NCBI GenBank assembly: GCA_023376005.1
Contig: CM042148.1
Coordinates: 75,879,571 to 75,943,570 of the forward strand
DNA length: 64,000 nucleotides
Reading direction: 5' to 3'
Origin: Doryteuthis pealeii
Taxonomy: Eukaryota; Mollusca; Cephalopoda; Myopsida; Loliginidae
Part shown: piece after piece, positions 63,522 to 64,000 of the stretch
Layout of the letters: every line of letters begins with the position of its first letter
Position numbering within the stretch: position 1 is the first letter of the stretch
Translations under genes and position numbers: made by a program
Notes under the pieces: generated by a model
Told to the model about the DNA's origin: nothing
What the model saw: only the letters and a program-made list of their open reading frames with translations
Databases searched by the model: none

Positions 63522-63535
63522 TGTTGTAAAATACA

Positions 63536-64000
63536 TTTTTTTTTTCTTAAAAAGAAAAGTAAGGGTACCCTAGTTAGATTTAAAATCTAAAATGATTTTA
63601 TCTTTTTTTCGTTCAATGCTCCTCAGAGAAAAAATACATTGAAAGATGGTATTGTGGTTTTGTTTTGTTTTGTTGTAGACGATGGAATAGTCAGAAAGCA
63701 ATGAGAAAAGGATTTTTTTTTTTCTCAATAGGACAAAGAATTCGTAAAACTAAGAAACTTACAAATCATAGTTTTACGAATTCTTTGTCCTATTGAAAAA
63801 AAAAAAAAAAAAATCCTTTTCTCATTGCTTTCTGACTATTCCATCGTCTACAACAAAACAAAACAAAACCACAATACCATCTTTCAATGTATTTTTTCTC
63901 TGAGAAGCATTGAACGAAAAAAAGATAAAATCATTTTAGATTTTAAATCTAACTAGGGTACCCTTACTTTTCTTTTTAAGAAAAAAAAAAAAAAATTTTT
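63536..64000. repeat. Nearly perfect 460-bp palindrome at the window edge
   Basis: Arms of about 220 nt around an 18-nt loop (AAGAAACTTACAAATCAT, about 63752-63769). Inner stems are GGACAAAGAATTCGTAAAAC and GTTTTACGAATTCTTTGTCC. The outer ends are T-rich (CTTAAAAAGAAAAG) and their complement. I find one substitution (CTCCTCAG against CTTCTCAG) plus run-length differences. No ORF. Confidence 0.9.

Overview
This is about 64 kb of AT-rich, repeat-dense animal DNA. tRNA-derived SINEs, degenerate LINE 3' ends, Helitrons, hAT and mariner fragments, fold-back elements and long (CT)n, (TA)n and (CA)n microsatellites fill nearly all of it. The few real coding exons are 14 to 154 bp and are separated by introns of 2 to 5 kb with GT-AG borders. 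This fits a mollusc and most likely a cephalopod of the octopus type. That assignment is inference from repeat style and gene family, because no species-diagnostic gene is present. I see no bacterial, CRISPR or operon-like features.

The gene content I can support is a divergent pair of paralogues for small secreted cysteine-rich peptides. Gene A is on the minus strand (exons 11478-11425, 7881-7728, 5633-5550, 3018-3005; 101 aa). Gene B is on the plus strand (exons 27698-27757, 33054-33192, 37830-37916, 40719-40768; 111 aa). Both have a signal-peptide exon ending in CAA before GTAAGT, the same intron phases (0,1,1), and the ten-cysteine spacing of the prokineticin / astakine / Dickkopf-C2 (colipase-like) fold. 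The terminal exon of gene B is duplicated at 45322-45371 with an intact reading frame and a different C-terminal tail. This could give alternative last exons.

Layout: 0.6-2.2 kb, stacked LINE 3' ends with (AAT)n tails. 2.3-11.5 kb, gene A with SINEs and Helitrons in its introns. 11.5-27.7 kb, repeat-filled region between the two gene starts (fold-backs, microsatellites, zinc-finger repeat ORF, SINEs, Helitrons). 27.7-40.8 kb, gene B, whose introns hold a miniature LTR element (TRIM) with target-site duplications, primer-binding site and polypurine tract, a Helitron carrying a nested 411-bp element, SINEs and LINE pieces. 40.2-45.6 kb, the duplicated last-exon region, broken up by a fold-back, two hAT-type elements, mariner remnants and a retroposon with a nested Helitron. 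45.7-47.6 kb, a rearranged Ty3/gypsy 3' half with LTR. 47.6-64 kb, SINEs, a 45-bp minisatellite, LINE ends, a mariner transposase relic, solo LTRs and a nearly perfect 460-bp palindrome at the right edge.

All calls come from reading the sequence. Family names are from recognised motifs, not database searches.
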